Shown here piece by piece: positions 1-7,578 of a stretch of DNA of 12,530 nucleotides. A program made the position numbers and the translations under genes. The stretch is from an uncultured Lachnospiraceae bacterium. Its GTDB lineage: Bacteria; Bacillota; Clostridia; Lachnospirales; Lachnospiraceae. How positions within the stretch are numbered: the stretch's first letter is position 1; every line of letters starts with the position of its first letter. The stretch spans positions 1-12,530 of the forward strand of contig CAJOQO010000266.1 in the NCBI GenBank assembly GCA_905236545.1, in the 5' to 3' direction. The notes beneath the pieces are model-generated. The model ran no database searches, was not told where the DNA came from, and was given only the letters and a program-made list of their open reading frames with translations.

Positions 1-1
1 C

Positions 2-133
2 AGGGAACAGGATTACTTTGACGTCAAATACTATGTGAACAGGGAGATCTGGCTGGCGCTGGAGAAAGAGGGGATCAGACTGACTTATTTCCCCGTGAAT
101 CCTGTCAGCCCGGATAAAAACCAGCAGAAATAA
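2..133 (+). CDS. C-terminal fragment, probable MscS-type mechanosensitive channel
   Basis: An open frame enters from the left edge and stops at TAA 131-133, giving 43 residues that begin REQDYFDVKYYVNRE. The DYFDV...NREIWLALEKEGIRLTY pattern resembles the cytoplasmic C-terminal domain of clostridial MscS channels (DYWDV...n..v..aFde.GI.IPyp). Such proteins sit in the inner membrane and release solutes under hypo-osmotic shock. The body of the gene lies outside the window, so no pore helix or beta domain can be checked. The usual PYPQ-like ending is replaced by TYFPVNPV and a short polar tail. The call rests on about 30 aligned-by-eye residues; another ferredoxin-like C-terminal domain is possible. 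Confidence 0.5.
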   Translation, partial: REQDYFDVKYYVNREIWLALEKEGIRLTYFPVNPVSPDKNQQK

Positions 134-138
134 ACTTG

Positions 139-147
139 TGGTAAAAT
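139..147 (+). promoter_or_regulatory. Possible extended -10 promoter for the first GGDEF gene
   Basis: TGGTAAAAT fits an extended -10 (TG-N-TAAAAT) and lies just after the upstream stop codon. No good -35 is seen 17 bases upstream. Transcription would start near 154, giving a leader of about 55 nt before the ATG at 210. Inferred from sequence only. Confidence 0.35.
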
Positions 148-209
148 GCTGATAACGAAGCTCCTGCGATGCGTTCCTGCTATTGATGCTGCATCAGAGG
201 AAGATAAGA

Positions 210-1643
210 ATGAAAACATCTCTGCGAACAAAAACGATTGTACTCATCATTCTGATCGCTGCGATCCTCAGCGTAGTCGGTCTGCTGGTCAGCGGCCGCT
301 TTATCAACCGGCTGGTGGAAGAGGAATACCGCAGCAGAGCGAAAGAGATCGCCGATACGGTCGCTGTCGTAATTGACAGGGACCGGTTTGAGTCCCTGAA
401 AAATGATATCCTTAAGATTTACGGCAGGACAGAAGAGAAGGTCACCAGTGAAGAGTGGGGATCTCCCGCGTTCGAGAAGTATATTTCATCCTTCTCGAAG
501 GTGGAGGAAAGTGAGGATTACAGGTATCTGCTTCGGCAGCTTCGGAGGATTCAGGATGTGAATCATGTCGACTGCCTGTACCTTTCCATTATCGATGCGC
601 CTACCGAAGGCTTCCTCTATGCTGTAGATGCCGCCGTGGAGGACGCCTGTCCTCCGGGATGTCTGGATCCGGTATATGAGGAAAACAGGGAGCTGCTGAC
701 CAACCCTGACAGGGGATTTCCGCCTTATATCACGAATACGGAGCCGTATGGCTGGCTGGTTACAGCCGGAGTTCCTGTATATGACAAAGAGAATAAAGTG
801 ATCGGATATGCCATGGTTGACATATCGATGGATGAACTGAGGAAGGAACAGTTCCGGTTTACCATGAGGTTTGCCGTCATTCTTGTCGTACTCACGGGGA
901 TAATATGCCTGATTTCCATCTGGATCGTGAACAGATCCATCATCGGTCCGATCAATAAGCTGAGCAGCGCCGCCGCAAACTATTCCGCAGGCGGCCAGGA
1001 ACCAAACTATAATGCATTTGACAAGCTGAATATCCATACCAGGGATGAGATTGAATCCCTGTGCGATACGATGAAGACCATGCTTACGGATATGAATGGT
1101 TATATTGACTCGTTAAAGACAACGACGCAGGAACTGTCCAAAACAAGAATCGAAGCGGATGAGCTGGGAGAGCTGGCACGCAGAGATCTGCTTACAGGCG
1201 TGAGAAATAAGAATGCGTACAATGAAGATATCGCCGGAATATCGGAAAAGCTGGGAGAGACGGAGTTTGGAATCGCGATTGTTGACCTGAATGATCTGAA
1301 GCTTATGAATGACCTGTACGGTCATGAGAAGGGCGACCAGGCGATCCGGAATATCTGCTCCATGATCTGCGATGTATTCAAGTTCTCACCGGTCTATCGT
1401 TTTGGCGGCGATGAATTCGTGGTGATCCTTACGGGAAGAGACTACGCGGGAATTGAGACCCGCGTAAGCCGGTTCGAGGCTTTGCAGAACAGCAAAGAAG
1501 GACAGCCCTGGGAAGCGCCGAAAGCAGCGATCGGGTATGCCTTGTATGACCGCAGGACAGACAACGGTGTTGAAGCGGTATTTCAGAGGGCAGACTCGAA
1601 GATGTATGAACAGAAGAAGCGGATGAAGGCAGTCCATGTCTGA
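210..1643 (+). CDS. Membrane Cache-HAMP-GGDEF diguanylate cyclase
   Basis: Predicted to make c-di-GMP from two GTP at the inner face of the membrane. In the 477-residue product: TM1 at about 8-30, an extracellular Cache/PDC-like sensor at about 31-220 (ending in the typical VIGYAMVDISMDEL strand), TM2 at about 221-242, a HAMP linker (NRSIIGPINKL) and a C-terminal GGDEF domain. The active site is intact: VDLNDLKLMNDLYGHEKGD supplies the metal Asp, and GGDEF lies at 399-403. The RxxD product-inhibition site upstream of GGDEF is absent (FKFS in its place). I chose ATG 210 because AGAGGAAG (196-203) stands about 6 bases upstream and the signal anchor follows at once. TTG 183 and ATG 186 are in frame but have poor ribosome binding sites. 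The gene is tail-to-tail with the cyclase at 1680-3320, whose GGDEF domain is its close paralogue. The ligand is unknown. Confidence 0.9.
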   Translation: MKTSLRTKTIVLIILIAAILSVVGLLVSGRFINRLVEEEYRSRAKEIADTVAVVIDRDRFESLKNDILKIYGRTEEKVTSEEWGSPAFEKYISSFSKVEESEDYRYLLRQLRRIQDVNHVDCLYLSIIDAPTEGFLYAVDAAVEDACPPGCLDPVYEENRELLTNPDRGFPPYITNTEPYGWLVTAGVPVYDKENKVIGYAMVDISMDELRKEQFRFTMRFAVILVVLTGIICLISIWIVNRSIIGPINKLSSAAANYSAGGQEPNYNAFDKLNIHTRDEIESLCDTMKTMLTDMNGYIDSLKTTTQELSKTRIEADELGELARRDLLTGVRNKNAYNEDIAGISEKLGETEFGIAIVDLNDLKLMNDLYGHEKGDQAIRNICSMICDVFKFSPVYRFGGDEFVVILTGRDYAGIETRVSRFEALQNSKEGQPWEAPKAAIGYALYDRRTDNGVEAVFQRADSKMYEQKKRMKAVHV

Positions 1644-1683
1644 AGATTCAGCGGAGGAAGGCAGTTCATGTCTGAATCGTCAG
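1618..1683. repeat. Imperfect tandem duplication, period 32, spanning a stop codon
   Basis: Bases 1618-1644 recur at 1650-1676 with two mismatches in 27 (T1624/G1656 and C1634/T1666). The match resumes at TCAG (1648-1651 and 1680-1683). Copy 1 holds the last codons and stop of the forward GGDEF gene. Copy 2 fills the gap up to the stop of the convergent gene. The offset of 32 is not a multiple of three, so copy 2 does not extend the protein. A 7-bp inverted repeat, GATTCAG (1645-1651) and CTGAATC (1672-1678), is created across the two copies. Confidence 0.8.
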
Positions 1684-3320
1684 ATCATGGAGGCATTTGC
1701 CTTTTTCCTCCCGCGCTTATTGACATACATCGTCTTATCCGCGCGGCGTACCACGTCGATCACGGCATGATCGGCTGCAGGGTCGTACAGAGCGATTCCC
1801 ATCGAGACACTGACCTTTTCCCAGGGATTCAGGGCATCGGCACAGATCTGAGCCTTTTCCTTCTCGAATTCGAGAATCAGTTCCTCCCGGTTCTGATAAT
1901 CATCGTTCTGAAGGATCACGGAGAATTCGTCTCCTCCGATCCGGAATACGGGACTGTGCTGGAATACGGTACAGATCAGGCGGCATGCTGTCTTCAGATA
2001 GAGATCTCCTTTGTCGTGGCCATACCTGTCATTGATTGTCTTGAGGTCATCACAGTCGAAAACGCCGACCGCGAATTCGATCCTGCCGCTGTGGTTATCG
2101 ATCTGCTTCTGCAGTTTTTCTATGCTGTCGGTAAAAGCGCCTTTGTTTTTGACGGAAGTGAGCGCATCCACATACACCCGTTTGTTCAGGTCGGTGATGT
2201 GTGCCTTCATATTGTCTGTCAGCTTTTTGAAGGTACTGGTAAGCCGGCCGACTTCATCGTCTTTGTCATAGTCCAGGTCAACGTCATAGTTCCCGCGGTC
2301 CACCTGCTCGGCGGCTGCCGTCAGCCGCTGAAGAGGCCTTGTGATACGGCCGGTATAAAAAAGAGTGAACGCGCACAGGCACAGGAGAACGGCGAGGGAG
2401 ACGACGATGATCTCCCGGACAAGATTCTGCCAGCCGCCCTCCGTCTCAGAGACGGGGACTGATACATTCAGGCGCATCCCGTTGCACAGCTCCAGCCATG
2501 CGGCTTCCCGGTCCACCCCCTCGAAGGTATACCGGAGGAAGGTATTATCACTGAGCAGGCCTTCCGGAGGCTCAGGCATGGTTTCCGGCGTCAGCTTTGT
2601 CACGTCGATGCGCGGATGGTAAAAGAGGTTTCCGTTCCTGTCATTCAGAAAAGCATAGCCGTTTTCATACAGGCGAATGCTTTCGACCTGCTCCGCCATG
2701 GTCGAATAGTCAATTTCGATTCCCGCGACACCGATGAAATTGCCTCTCCAGTAGATCGGAACATTGTAGGAGATCACACGCCAGTCCAGGTTATCCGTAA
2801 TGTAAGGAGAGAGCCAGACGCCTTTTCCGGTATGCTTTGGAACCGTAAACCAGACCAGCTTTGAGGTATCTTCCGTATCATATTCGGTGATGTCTGTCAC
2901 CTCATGCTCCGTAAAGCCTTTCCCGTCAAGGTTGGTGTACCAGAAGCCCTTCACCGTCGTGGAAGCCTCGGGATCGATCCGGTAATAAAAGGTCAGCACG
3001 CCATTTGTCTTGGAGGCCATCTCATCAAAGTATTTTTCCGCGCGTCTGATATGGCGCGTCAGCTGGCCGTCCACGAGAGCATTCACCTGCTCCAGATCGT
3101 TTTCCATAAAGGACGAGACCTTCCCCATTGATTGCTGAACACTGTTGAAATAGTAGTCCAGATTCCGCTGTCCGGTCTCACATAAGAGAAGAAGCATCTG
3201 CTCTGATTCGCGCCGCTTGCTGTTCCGGATAAACAGAACGCTGACAAGCGTGACAATCGCTACGGCAATGGCGGTCACGCAGATGGTAAAAAAAGTGATT
3301 CTTGTTCGCAGAGAATGCAT
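1680..3320 (-). CDS. Membrane Cache-HAMP-GGDEF diguanylate cyclase
   Basis: Predicted 546-residue inner-membrane c-di-GMP synthase. TM1 is at about 8-30. A large extracellular region at about 31-300 has double-Cache features (FYYRIDPEAS, WLSPYITDNLDWRVISYNVPIY, FIGVAGIEIDYSTM, GYAFLNDRNGNLFYHP). TM2 is at about 300-322, HAMP at about 323-378 (GRITRPLQRL), and the GGDEF domain is C-terminal. The metal Asp is in VFDCDDLKTINDRYGHDKGD and GGDEF is at 462-466, so it should be active. The RxxD inhibitory site is absent (FQHS). The ATG at 3320-3318 shares its A with the TGA of the upstream receptor gene, and the ribosome binding site GGAGGAGGG lies in that gene's last codons, so translation is coupled. 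This is the second gene of a two-gene operon and faces the forward paralogue across a 36-bp gap. Cache domains of this type commonly bind small ligands such as amino acids; the ligand here is unknown. Confidence 0.92.
   Translation of the reverse strand: MHSLRTRITFFTICVTAIAVAIVTLVSVLFIRNSKRRESEQMLLLLCETGQRNLDYYFNSVQQSMGKVSSFMENDLEQVNALVDGQLTRHIRRAEKYFDEMASKTNGVLTFYYRIDPEASTTVKGFWYTNLDGKGFTEHEVTDITEYDTEDTSKLVWFTVPKHTGKGVWLSPYITDNLDWRVISYNVPIYWRGNFIGVAGIEIDYSTMAEQVESIRLYENGYAFLNDRNGNLFYHPRIDVTKLTPETMPEPPEGLLSDNTFLRYTFEGVDREAAWLELCNGMRLNVSVPVSETEGGWQNLVREIIVVSLAVLLCLCAFTLFYTGRITRPLQRLTAAAEQVDRGNYDVDLDYDKDDEVGRLTSTFKKLTDNMKAHITDLNKRVYVDALTSVKNKGAFTDSIEKLQKQIDNHSGRIEFAVGVFDCDDLKTINDRYGHDKGDLYLKTACRLICTVFQHSPVFRIGGDEFSVILQNDDYQNREELILEFEKEKAQICADALNPWEKVSVSMGIALYDPAADHAVIDVVRRADKTMYVNKRGRKKANASMI
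1691..1706 (+). terminator. Weak terminator candidate for the first GGDEF gene
   Basis: AGGC-ATTT-GCCT is followed by a run of T (1702-1706). The stem is only 4 bp. A longer alternative pairs GGAGG (1653-1657) and GGCA (1660-1663) with TGCC (1698-1701) and CCTCC (1707-1711). It lies inside the 3' end of the convergent gene, so it would end forward transcription in the tail of the opposing gene. No terminator with a T-run was seen for the reverse operon. Confidence 0.3.
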
Positions 3321-6241
3321 CAGCCCTCCTCCTTTGCATGTTGCAGATAAACAGCTTCAAATTCCGCGGCATGGAGGGGTTTGGAGAAATAGTATCCCTG
3401 CACTACCTTACATCCCAGCTCTTTCAGGAGCCTGATCTGGTTTTCCGTCTCAACTCCCTCCGCAATCACGGGGATCTTCAGGCTCTTCGCAATATCAAGG
3501 ATCAGCGCCACCAGCTTCACATCCTTCTCATTTTTCTCGATATTCCGTACGAACTGCCTGTCCATCTTCAGGACGTCAACCGGCATGGAGGAAAGCATGT
3601 TGAGAGAAGAGTAGCCTGTCCCGAAATCATCCATCTCCACCTGATAGCCTTTTTCCCGCAGGCTTTTCACGACCTGGATCACCTGATCCGCGTTTTCCGT
3701 GTAGGCAGATTCCGTAACCTCAAGCTTAAGGGAATCATGATCGAGCATATTGTACTCCAGAATCCTGTCAAGGATGCCCTCAAGCGCCGGATCAAACACA
3801 TCCACACGGGACAGGTTTACGGAAACAGGAATCGTTACTCCGTACTGTTCACGCCATTTTACGATCTGCCTGGCGGCTTCTTCCCAGACATACTTGTCTA
3901 CCAGGCTGACCTGCCCGTTTTTTTCGAGAAGAGGAATAAAATCATCCGGAGGGATCATTCCCAGTTCAGGATGCCGCCAGCGGACAAGTGCTTCCGCGCT
4001 CACAAGAAGGGGCGGCTCGGTCTGGATATCAAATTTGGGCTGATAGTAGATCTCGAATTCGTAGGCATCCAGCGCGCGGCGAAGATCACTCAGCAGACGC
4101 TGCTCATAGATCTCTCTCTGCCGGACTTTTTCGTCAAATACGATCAGATGCTCCTTATAATGCCCGCGTGCCATGCTGCATGCGGTACGCGCCCGGTCAA
4201 AGAGCTGTACCGGCTCGATCTTTGTCTGCCAGGGCATCACGCCCATACGGATCCGGATGTTGGCATTGGGCGCAAGGTCATCCAGCTTTTTCTGCAGGCG
4301 CAGATAGATTCCCTGATAATCCTCCAGATGCCGGCAGAAGATGTCAAACCGGTCGGCGCCAAACCGTCCCGCGATTCCTCCGGTTTCCTGCGCGATGGCA
4401 TGGATCTCATTGCCGAGCGCCCGGAGGACCTGATCACCGAACTGCCGGCCGTTGAGCGCGTTGACGGAGTGGAACTGTTCGATGTTGATGACAATGGCGT
4501 CCATGGGAGTTTCGGGATGCTCATGAAAGATCCGGTTTGCGTACTGGAAGAAGTAATCCCGGTTGTACAGTCCGGTCAGCTCATCCATCTCGGTTGCCCG
4601 GATCAGCTTCCTGGCCTTTCGCTCCGAACGCATGCTCTGTATCATCAGGATGAGAATCACAAGAAGCAGGATACCGGTCACGCCCATCACGACAGACAGA
4701 TTATCCGCGATAAAATCGGAAAGGGTAAGCCGCGCGTCCTCTGTGATGTAGTAGGACAGCACAGCGTTAATGGTTGAATCCGGAATCAGCCCTACCGTTT
4801 TGGACAGTACCGAGTACAGCTGCGTATCTCCGTTTCTCACCGCGAAACAGTAATCCAGCCGGACGCCGGTGGTAAGGGGAGCAAGCTTTTGCCTTTTGCA
4901 TATCCTGGAGATATTGTTATACCGGTAATTGCTGATCAGGACACAGTCGGCGATACCGTCCGAGACAGCCTTGAGGCAGTCCGCCGTGGTTGGATAATAG
5001 ACCTTTTTCCAGCCGGGGAAATGCTCAAGAAGAAATGCGTCGTAATTCAGATTGCCTTCGTTGACGGCTACGATGACATGCTCCTTTTCGGAAAACAGCG
5101 GCAGATCTGATTCGCGTACCACCGCGTAGGTTTCGGTACTCATCAGGGGAGGGGACATAACCACACCCAGCGATTCCGCATCATATCCGCTGAAGTTGGC
5201 CGGAAACAGACAGTCGATCTCTCCGGCCTCCAGCGCCTTCATCGCGGATGCCACGTCAGGGAACGCTGCGGGGGCAAAGTCAAGATGCATGTTGGCCATG
5301 CAGTCGGAGGCGTAGGCAAGATAGTCCTTCAGTACGCCTGTCAGTTCCCCGGTTTTACTGTCCTTTGCGCAGAATGCAAGATAGTCGTCCTGGTATCCGA
5401 CGCGGATGGGTCCGTGTCCCGAGACCCATTCTGTTTCCTCCGGGGTAAGAAACGCGTTGGTTCCTGTCTGCCGGAAGTACCTGCCGTACATCTGCTGGTT
5501 ATAGTACCGGTTTTCGTCCTGAATCCGGTTCAGCGCCATATTCAGATCAGTCAGAAGATCCGGGCGGTCTTTGCTGACCGCGAAAAAGAAATCGGAGAAT
5601 CCGACCTTGCATACCGGAACCGCAAGCTCCGGCTTCGTGAAGGTATCAACGGTGACATAGGCGTCCAGCCTGCCGTCATTCAGCATCTGGAGCGATTCGT
5701 CCTCTGTCCCCGTCACTTCGAGAAGCTCTGTATGGATGTCATTCTGCCGTTCCCATTCAAGAAAGAAGTCTGTCTGGATGCTTCCCTTGTTTACGCCGAC
5801 CCTTTTCCCGTTCAGGGTAGAATAATCGGTCGATGAGATCTCCTGATTGCCCGGAGCGATGAAGAGATAGTATTCCTCTGTCCCCATGGGCAGGGAAGGG
5901 AACAGCATGTGCTTTTCGCGCTCGGGGGTATAGGAGACATCGCTCATCAGATCGATCTCTCCGTTCCGCAGCATCTCAAGGAGCGTTGACCAGCTTCCGC
6001 TGATATATTCAAAGGTCCAGCCTGTGTAGGCCGCAATCTTCAGCTGATACTCATAGCCGTAGCCGGATCTGCGTCCAAACTGATCCACGGTATTGAAGGA
6101 AGAATCATACCATCCGACACGAACGGTTTTCCGCGCATCCTCGCAGTGTACGGGGAGCGGCCCGCGGAAGCTGAGCGTGACTGTCATGCACAGCAGGAGA
6201 AGGGCAATGCGCCTTATACGGTTCAGTTCAATAGGAATCAT
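3320..6241 (-). CDS. Tandem SBP-sensor GGDEF(degenerate)-EAL c-di-GMP phosphodiesterase
   Basis: A 973-residue receptor predicted to hydrolyse c-di-GMP to pGpG under control of an extracellular ligand. It has a signal sequence (about 1-33), two family-3 solute-binding domains (about 38-265 and 275-510), one TM (about 511-532), a GGDEF domain and an EAL domain. SBP1 keeps the carboxylate-binding Arg motif (TPEREK, R108); SBP2 lacks it. The GGDEF motif is GADRF (628-632) and the metal-binding segment reads INIEQFHSVNALNG, so cyclase activity should be lost. The EAL domain looks complete: EALVRW (E750), NLSR, LEVTES, DDFGTGYSSL, LKMDRQF, IAEGVE and QGYYF. AGGAGG at 6256-6251 sits 9 bases from the ATG. 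It is the first gene of an operon with the cyclase at 1680-3320. The sensor layout recalls the tandem SBP domains of EvgS-type kinases, here fused to c-di-GMP turnover instead of a kinase. Confidence 0.93.
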   Translation of the reverse strand: MIPIELNRIRRIALLLLCMTVTLSFRGPLPVHCEDARKTVRVGWYDSSFNTVDQFGRRSGYGYEYQLKIAAYTGWTFEYISGSWSTLLEMLRNGEIDLMSDVSYTPEREKHMLFPSLPMGTEEYYLFIAPGNQEISSTDYSTLNGKRVGVNKGSIQTDFFLEWERQNDIHTELLEVTGTEDESLQMLNDGRLDAYVTVDTFTKPELAVPVCKVGFSDFFFAVSKDRPDLLTDLNMALNRIQDENRYYNQQMYGRYFRQTGTNAFLTPEETEWVSGHGPIRVGYQDDYLAFCAKDSKTGELTGVLKDYLAYASDCMANMHLDFAPAAFPDVASAMKALEAGEIDCLFPANFSGYDAESLGVVMSPPLMSTETYAVVRESDLPLFSEKEHVIVAVNEGNLNYDAFLLEHFPGWKKVYYPTTADCLKAVSDGIADCVLISNYRYNNISRICKRQKLAPLTTGVRLDYCFAVRNGDTQLYSVLSKTVGLIPDSTINAVLSYYITEDARLTLSDFIADNLSVVMGVTGILLLVILILMIQSMRSERKARKLIRATEMDELTGLYNRDYFFQYANRIFHEHPETPMDAIVINIEQFHSVNALNGRQFGDQVLRALGNEIHAIAQETGGIAGRFGADRFDIFCRHLEDYQGIYLRLQKKLDDLAPNANIRIRMGVMPWQTKIEPVQLFDRARTACSMARGHYKEHLIVFDEKVRQREIYEQRLLSDLRRALDAYEFEIYYQPKFDIQTEPPLLVSAEALVRWRHPELGMIPPDDFIPLLEKNGQVSLVDKYVWEEAARQIVKWREQYGVTIPVSVNLSRVDVFDPALEGILDRILEYNMLDHDSLKLEVTESAYTENADQVIQVVKSLREKGYQVEMDDFGTGYSSLNMLSSMPVDVLKMDRQFVRNIEKNEKDVKLVALILDIAKSLKIPVIAEGVETENQIRLLKELGCKVVQGYYFSKPLHAAEFEAVYLQHAKEEG

Positions 6242-6281
6242 AGCTTCAGGCCTCCTGGAATTGCGTACCTATTTCCTCTTT

Positions 6282-6287
6282 ATTATA
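6282..6287 (-). promoter_or_regulatory. -10 element of the receptor/cyclase operon
   Basis: On the reverse strand TATAAT is a perfect -10 about 40 bases before the ATG at 6241. At a 17-bp spacing the -35 hexamer would be TGGCGC (6310-6305), a poor match. That hexamer falls inside a palindrome, which suggests activator or repressor control. Confidence 0.55.
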
Positions 6288-6298
6288 CCCCGGGGCAA

Positions 6299-6315
6299 TC
6301 CTCTGCGCCAGAGGA
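6299..6315. promoter_or_regulatory. Palindromic operator candidate over the -35 of the reverse operon
   Basis: TCCTCTG-CGC-CAGAGGA is a perfect inverted repeat with 7-bp arms and a 3-base centre. It covers the predicted -35 position of the promoter whose -10 is at 6287-6282, and it lies in the divergent region between the receptor operon and the six-TM cyclase. This placement fits a dimeric regulator site. The binding protein is unknown. Confidence 0.4.
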
Positions 6316-6409
6316 ACCGGCATGTTTCAGAACCCCTGTGGCTGCCGGCTGGTGATCAGGGGCGGCTTGTTCCAGTAACCGGGGGAGTGTTCCATTTTGT
6401 CACATTCGG

Positions 6410-6438
6410 TTGAATTCCTTTTGAAAGCTGAGTATAAT
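6410..6438 (+). promoter_or_regulatory. Near-consensus sigma-A promoter for the six-TM cyclase
   Basis: TTGAAT (6410-6415), a 17-base spacer and TATAAT (6433-6438). Transcription should start near 6445. This rules against the in-frame TTG at 6397 as the start codon of the downstream gene. Confidence 0.75.
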
Positions 6439-6459
6439 TTCGTGACCTGTGAAGATGAA

Positions 6460-7578
6460 ATGCAAAGAAGAAGCGAACGGGATGATAGAATGAATCTGGG
6501 ACGTTATAGAGAATGGATCCTGCCGGAAGAGGATGAATTGTCACGCGATGGGATAACCCGTCTGAACATGCGGCTGATCGGACGGGTGAGTCCGCTGTTT
6601 CTGGGATTGACAGTGGTACTGTCTGTCGTGTATGGCATTCTGTATCTTGTCTTTGGCTCCAGGTATACGATCGCATTGCTCAGCGTCTCTGTCTGCGCCC
6701 TGATGTTTGTGCTGGTCGTATCTGTATCCAGAACCTGGGAGCGGGATGCTCTTGCCGTGAAGAAACGCAGTACACGATGGATCATCGAGAGCTTATACTG
6801 GATGTTTACTGCGTGGGGGATCGTGATCTCGTGGAAGATGTACCTTCACGGAAGCCAGATGATGATCATGGATACGGTGCAGATCGGTTTTCTGGTTCTG
6901 GTGTGCTGTTATCCGGCCTGGGGCGTGATCCGTGTGCTGATCGGTTATATCATTCTCTTTGTGCTGCTGTTTCAGGCAGACGGAGCCGCACAGATCAATT
7001 ACGCCATTTACTCCCTCATGATCGCCATGATCTGTTTCGGAACCGTTTTGCGATACGGCGTGGAGATGAGAAACCTGAAGCTGGTACGTGATCTGAACAG
7101 TCATACCCGGTATCTGGAACAAAGCTCCAGCCATGATGAACTGACCGACATGAAAAACAGGGCTGCCCTTCGCGGGGACTTCCCGTCTTACTGCGGCAAA
7201 AAGGTGAGCGTTATCATGGCCGACGTGGATCATTTTAAGCGATACAATGATACCTATGGCCATGAGATCGGAGATGTGATCCTGAAGGCATACGCGCAGG
7301 AGATTGTCAGCTGTTTCGGAAAAGAGTGTTCCTATCGCTATGGCGGGGATGAATTCCTGATCATCCTGGAGGAGGGCGATGACATTGATCTTTCTGCCAT
7401 CCTGCTGGTATGGTCTGACGCGATCGGCAGCATCCGGCTGGATGTCCTGCCGGAGGAGGATCATTTCTCCTGCAGCTACGGATATACGGAAGGAATCCCT
7501 GCAGATGAGAAAAAGCTGCGCGACATGGTGGTTCTCGCAGATAAGAAACTATATGAAATGAAACGCTCACGGCAATAG
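6460..7578 (+). CDS. Six-TM GGDEF diguanylate cyclase
   Basis: Predicted c-di-GMP synthase of 372 residues. About six hydrophobic segments (roughly 44-65, 69-89, 108-128, 137-155, 157-172, 180-199) form an integral membrane sensor that I do not match to a named family. The GGDEF domain follows (SSHDELTDMKNRAAL...). The active site is intact: MADVDHFKRYNDTYGHEIGD and GGDEF at 295-299. The RxxD inhibitory site is missing (FGKE). The start is uncertain: ATG 6460 would leave a leader of about 15 nt and ATG 6490 about 45 nt, and neither has a strong ribosome binding site. The TTG at 6397 lies upstream of the promoter -35. The gene is divergent from the phosphodiesterase operon and overlaps the convergent amidohydrolase gene by 12 bp at the 3' end. 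Confidence 0.9.
   Translation: MQRRSERDDRMNLGRYREWILPEEDELSRDGITRLNMRLIGRVSPLFLGLTVVLSVVYGILYLVFGSRYTIALLSVSVCALMFVLVVSVSRTWERDALAVKKRSTRWIIESLYWMFTAWGIVISWKMYLHGSQMMIMDTVQIGFLVLVCCYPAWGVIRVLIGYIILFVLLFQADGAAQINYAIYSLMIAMICFGTVLRYGVEMRNLKLVRDLNSHTRYLEQSSSHDELTDMKNRAALRGDFPSYCGKKVSVIMADVDHFKRYNDTYGHEIGDVILKAYAQEIVSCFGKECSYRYGGDEFLIILEEGDDIDLSAILLVWSDAIGSIRLDVLPEEDHFSCSYGYTEGIPADEKKLRDMVVLADKKLYEMKRSRQ

Noticed and set aside
183..209. TTG 183 or ATG 186 as start of the first cyclase
   Set aside because: ATG 210 has a well-placed purine-rich ribosome binding site and begins directly with the membrane anchor.
1668..2462. Plus-strand open frame (264 codons) opposite the reverse cyclase
   Set aside because: The opposite strand encodes an intact GGDEF domain; no ribosome binding site or family pattern supports this frame.
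3302..4777. Long plus-strand open frame (491 codons) opposite the EAL domain
   Set aside because: It is antisense to a clearly coding EAL/GGDEF domain, shows no recognisable domain, and is explained by the codon bias of the true gene.
6397..6459. TTG 6397 as start of the six-TM cyclase
   Set aside because: The near-consensus promoter (6410-6438) lies downstream of it, so that codon would not be in the transcript.
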